DNA of 58,062 nucleotides. Source: an uncultured Oscillospiraceae bacterium. Lineage in GTDB: Bacteria; Bacillota; Clostridia; Oscillospirales; Oscillospiraceae. Of the stretch, positions 55,957 through 58,062 are shown one piece after another; positions within the stretch are counted from its first letter, which is position 1, and each line of letters starts with the position of its first letter. A program made the translations under genes and the position numbers. The stretch is from positions 1 to 58,062 of the forward strand of contig CANQFT010000011.1 in NCBI GenBank assembly GCA_947599925.1. The letters are read 5' to 3'. Below the pieces are notes generated by a model, which saw nothing but the letters and a program-made list of their open reading frames with translations, was not told the DNA's origin and searched no databases.

Positions 55957-55988
55957 TGGAGACTATGCCACAGGTGGGACAAATATGA
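55957..55988 (-). promoter_or_regulatory. Candidate sigma-E-type promoter of yabP
   Basis: Minus strand TCATATTT and CATAGTCT with 13 bases between. Sigma-E boxes in Bacillus are near KMATATTT and CATACAnT with slightly longer spacing, so this is a near match, placed about 20 bases before the start codon. Confidence 0.4.
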
Positions 55989-55995
55989 TTTTTCC

Positions 55996-56024
55996 TTGAC
56001 TTTCCGCCGCCAGGCTGTCATAAT
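55996..56024 (+). promoter_or_regulatory. Promoter of the SUFU-domain gene
   Basis: TTGACT (55996-56001) and CATAAT (56019-56024), 17 bases apart; the transcript starts about 28 bases before the ATG. Confidence 0.75.
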
Positions 56025-56057
56025 GCTGAAAAATGGGGAAAACAGGAGGGCGGGAAC

Positions 56058-56828
56058 ATGGGACTGTTGGACTTTTTCAAGGGAAAGGGGCGGAAGGTCT
56101 CCCCCGGCGGCTCCACCGTCTACCGCTACGGCGAGCCGGAGGAGGCGGACAAGCTCCACCTCCCCGACCAGATCGGCCTCTACGCCGCGGCGGTGGAGGC
56201 CCACTTCACCCAGCTCTTTCCCGGCCGGAGGCATCGGAGCTGCCGGGACTTTCTCGACGACTACGTCCAGGTGACCCTCCACGTCCTGGACCCCACCCCG
56301 TCCCAGCCCTTTTTTGTGGTCTTTACCACCGGCATGAGCGACCTCCCTATGGCCCTGCCGCCCCAGGTGGCCAAGACCGCCAAGGCGGACCTGTCCCGGG
56401 CGGAGCTCTATCTGTTCCTCCCCGGGGACTGGCCCCTGGACCGGGAAGTCGGCGACTTCCCCGCCTCCGCCTTCTGGCCCCTCGCCACCCTCCTCTATCT
56501 GGCCCGGTTCCCGCACCGGTTCAAGACCTGGCTGTCCTACGGCCACTCGGTGCCCAACGGGGAGGACTACGCCCCTCTGGACGACAGCGTGGGCTTCGGC
56601 GGCGTGGTGCTGGTCTGGAGCCGGGAGGAGCTGGTCTCCCTCACGGCGGAGGACGGCCAACAAATCATGCTCTACCAGGTGGTCCCCTGCTACAAAGAGG
56701 AGATCGAGTTTAAGCTGAAATACGGCATGGACGAGCTCCACGAGCTGTTGCGCGCCCACGAGGCCCTGGGGCCGATAGACCCCAAGCGGCCCAACCTGTG
56801 CCCGGACTTTCGGGAAGTGCTGGACTGA
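56058..56828 (+). CDS. Suppressor-of-fused (SUFU) domain protein
   Basis: The 256-residue protein starts after GGAGG (eight bases) with MGLLDFFKGKGRKVSPGGST, a basic lead, then a SUFU-like domain: LYAAAVEAHFTQLF, DYVQVTLHVLDPTPSQPFFV, VFTTGMSDLPMALP, AELYLFLPGDWPL, FWPLATLLYLARFPHRFKTW, TWLSYGHSVPNGEDYAPLDD and VVPCYKEEIEFKLKYGMDEL. Bacterial SUFU proteins are often immunity proteins of polymorphic toxins, but no toxin gene is next to it. It is followed by a membrane permease gene after 25 bases. Function in this organism is open. Confidence 0.88.
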   Translation: MGLLDFFKGKGRKVSPGGSTVYRYGEPEEADKLHLPDQIGLYAAAVEAHFTQLFPGRRHRSCRDFLDDYVQVTLHVLDPTPSQPFFVVFTTGMSDLPMALPPQVAKTAKADLSRAELYLFLPGDWPLDREVGDFPASAFWPLATLLYLARFPHRFKTWLSYGHSVPNGEDYAPLDDSVGFGGVVLVWSREELVSLTAEDGQQIMLYQVVPCYKEEIEFKLKYGMDELHELLRAHEALGPIDPKRPNLCPDFREVLD

Positions 56829-56853
56829 CCAGGGCGGAAAGGAAGAGAACGAT

Positions 56854-57927
56854 ATGGAGAAGTTCAAGGCATTTCTCAAGCGGAAAAACATCGTGTTCTC
56901 CGCCAGGCGCTACGGCATCGACGCCCTCGGCGCCATGGCCCAGGGGCTGTTCTGCTCCCTGCTCATCGGCACCATCATCAAGACCCTGGGCCAGCAGCTT
57001 GCCCTGCAGCCGCTCATCGACATCGGCCAGTACGCCTCCGACATGGCCGGCCCCGCCATGGCCGTGGCCATCGGCTACGCGCTGAAAGCCGACCCCATGG
57101 TGCTCTTCTCCCTGGCCGGCGTGGGCTACGCCGCCAACGTCGAGGGCGGCGCGGGCGGACCCTTGGCGGTGCTTTTGATCGCCATCGTGGCCGCCGAGAT
57201 GGGCAAGCTGGTCTCCAAGGAGACCAAGATCGACATCCTGGTCACGCCCGCTGTGACGGTCCTGGTGGGGGTGGCCCTGGCCAAGCTCATCGCCCCGCCC
57301 ATCGGCTCCGCCGCCGACGCCTTCGGCCAGCTGATCATGCGCGCCACCGAGCTGCAGCCCTTCTGGATGGGCATGGCGGTGAGCGTGCTGGTGGGCGTGG
57401 CCCTCACCCTCCCCATCTCCTCGGCGGCCATCTGCGCCGCCATCGGGCTCACCGGCCTGGCCGGCGGCGCGGCGGTGGCGGGCTGCTGTGCCCAGATGGT
57501 GGGCTTCGCGGTCATGTCCTTCCGGGAAAACCGCTGGGGCGGCCTGGTGAGCCAGGGCATCGGCACCTCCATGCTCCAAATGCCCAACATCATCAAAAAT
57601 CCCCGGATCTGGCTGCCGAGCATCCTCACCAGCGCCATCACCGGCCCTCTGTCCACCTGCCTGTTTCACCTGGAGATGAACGGCGCGCCGGTCTCGGCGG
57701 GCATGGGCACCTGCGGCCTGGTGGGGCAGATCGGCGTGTGGACCGGCTGGCTGGCACCCAGCGAGAAGGCCATCGCCAACGGCGCCCAGGCCATCGTCCC
57801 CGCCGCCATGGACTGGGCCGGGCTGGTGCTCATCTCCTTCGTGCTCCCCGCCGTGCTCACCTGGCTCTTCGGCCTGGCCCTGCGGCGGCTGGGCTGGATC
57901 AAGGACGGGGACCTGACCCTGTCCTGA
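56854..57927 (+). CDS. PTS-IIC-like (PfoR/COG3641) membrane protein
   Basis: The 357-residue protein has about ten membrane segments, rich in Gly and Ala, starting RRYGIDALGAMAQGLFCSLL and carrying GQYASDMAGPAMAVAIGYAL, DILVTPAVTVLVGVALAKLI and LPISSAAICAAIGLTGLAGG. Its C-terminal half has GMGTCGLVGQIGVWTGW. This is the PTS_EIIC_2 / PfoR family, long known from Clostridium perfringens as a putative membrane regulator; no phosphotransferase IIA or IIB gene is near. Transport of a sugar or another small molecule is possible. It shares a transcript with the SUFU gene. A dispersed repeat begins shortly after its stop. Confidence 0.85.
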   Translation: MEKFKAFLKRKNIVFSARRYGIDALGAMAQGLFCSLLIGTIIKTLGQQLALQPLIDIGQYASDMAGPAMAVAIGYALKADPMVLFSLAGVGYAANVEGGAGGPLAVLLIAIVAAEMGKLVSKETKIDILVTPAVTVLVGVALAKLIAPPIGSAADAFGQLIMRATELQPFWMGMAVSVLVGVALTLPISSAAICAAIGLTGLAGGAAVAGCCAQMVGFAVMSFRENRWGGLVSQGIGTSMLQMPNIIKNPRIWLPSILTSAITGPLSTCLFHLEMNGAPVSAGMGTCGLVGQIGVWTGWLAPSEKAIANGAQAIVPAAMDWAGLVLISFVLPAVLTWLFGLALRRLGWIKDGDLTLS

Positions 57928-57941
57928 CCCCGCCTCAAAAA

Positions 57942-58062
57942 AGCCTCGCACCCTTTCGCGCCGCCAGGCGCGAAAGGGTCATAAAAAATTTTTTCCGGCG
58001 GCGTGTACGTCGGAAAAAATACCTCTCGGCCCGCAAACGTGCGGCCCGGCCACCTCGGTGGC
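57942..58062. repeat. Dispersed intergenic repeat, copy B (cut by window edge)
   Basis: AGCCTCGCACCC then TTTCGCGCC, GCCA, GGCGCGAAAGGG form a 13-bp hairpin; then the A6T6 tract, CCGGCGGCGTGTACGTCGG and CCCGCAAACGTGCGGC follow. About 105 of 121 positions match 8761-8880. The window ends within it. Confidence 0.7.

Noticed and set aside
1-58062. tRNA genes, CRISPR arrays, integrases or phage genes
   Set aside because: I looked for TTCGA-type T-loops, regular spaced repeats and recombinase motifs on both strands and saw none; very short or divergent elements could be missed by eye.

Overview
The window looks like chromosome from a high-GC, endospore-forming Clostridia bacterium, most likely a gut Oscillospiraceae-type organism (Flavonifractor/Oscillibacter/Intestinimonas group). 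The placement is inferred from the gene set and style: the sporulation genes yabP-yabQ next to divIC and an S1-domain gene (the Bacillus yabP-yabQ-divIC-yabR order), a T-box in front of ileS, ECF S components for thiamine and folate, a CsoR/CopA copper module, S-layer-homology proteins, and strong GC bias at third codon positions. No tRNA, rRNA, CRISPR array, integrase or transposase gene was found.

Left end (1-5.8 kb, minus strand, visibly lower GC than the rest): an accessory signalling operon. It runs from a DUF6485-like Cys-rich protein through a 93-residue helical protein, two lipoproteins (one a periplasmic-binding-protein-like sugar sensor), a 36-residue small ORF, and a membrane-anchored SpoIIE-type phosphatase. 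After these comes the broken 3' third of an RsbW-like anti-sigma kinase, then a family-3 solute-binding lipoprotein cut by the window edge. A nested-palindrome element with terminal inverted repeats separates this block from the aldo/keto reductase.

5.8-20 kb: aldo/keto reductase, an SLH-anchored S41 protease without a PDZ domain, HAD hydrolase, and a TPP-riboswitch-controlled thiT. A T-box-controlled ileS-lspA-rluD unit follows, continuing by a GTGA overlap into a response regulator, an ABC-2 transporter and a histidine kinase; then a MATE transporter.

20-31 kb: a nine-gene housekeeping operon (cysE, cysS, rhomboid, miaA, hfq, a HlyD-like protein, yggS, sepF, divIVA) ending at a strong terminator. 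Beyond it lie a U32 peptidase, mltG, a 46-residue Cys-rich membrane peptide, a DJ-1 protein and a WecG/TagA glycosyltransferase.

31-45 kb: an SLH/M15 peptidase divergent from glmS; a THF-riboswitch-controlled folT; an alanine/sodium symporter with a YheO-like regulator; lipoprotein, zinc-ribbon and rplS genes; a COG2509 flavoprotein; and a 1,041-residue secreted pectin methylesterase.

45-58 kb: csoR and a CopA whose C-terminus carries a CopZ-like domain with its own ribosome-binding site; an SLH protein; UDP-galactopyranose mutase with a GT2; long-form HPF; a fumarase alpha-type gene coupled to an amidohydrolase behind a structured leader; the yabP-yabQ-divIC-S1 cluster; and a SUFU protein with a PTS-IIC-like permease. 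Vegetative promoters are easy to read, mostly with 17-bp spacing. A dispersed intergenic repeat recurs near 8.8, 51.5 and 57.9 kb.
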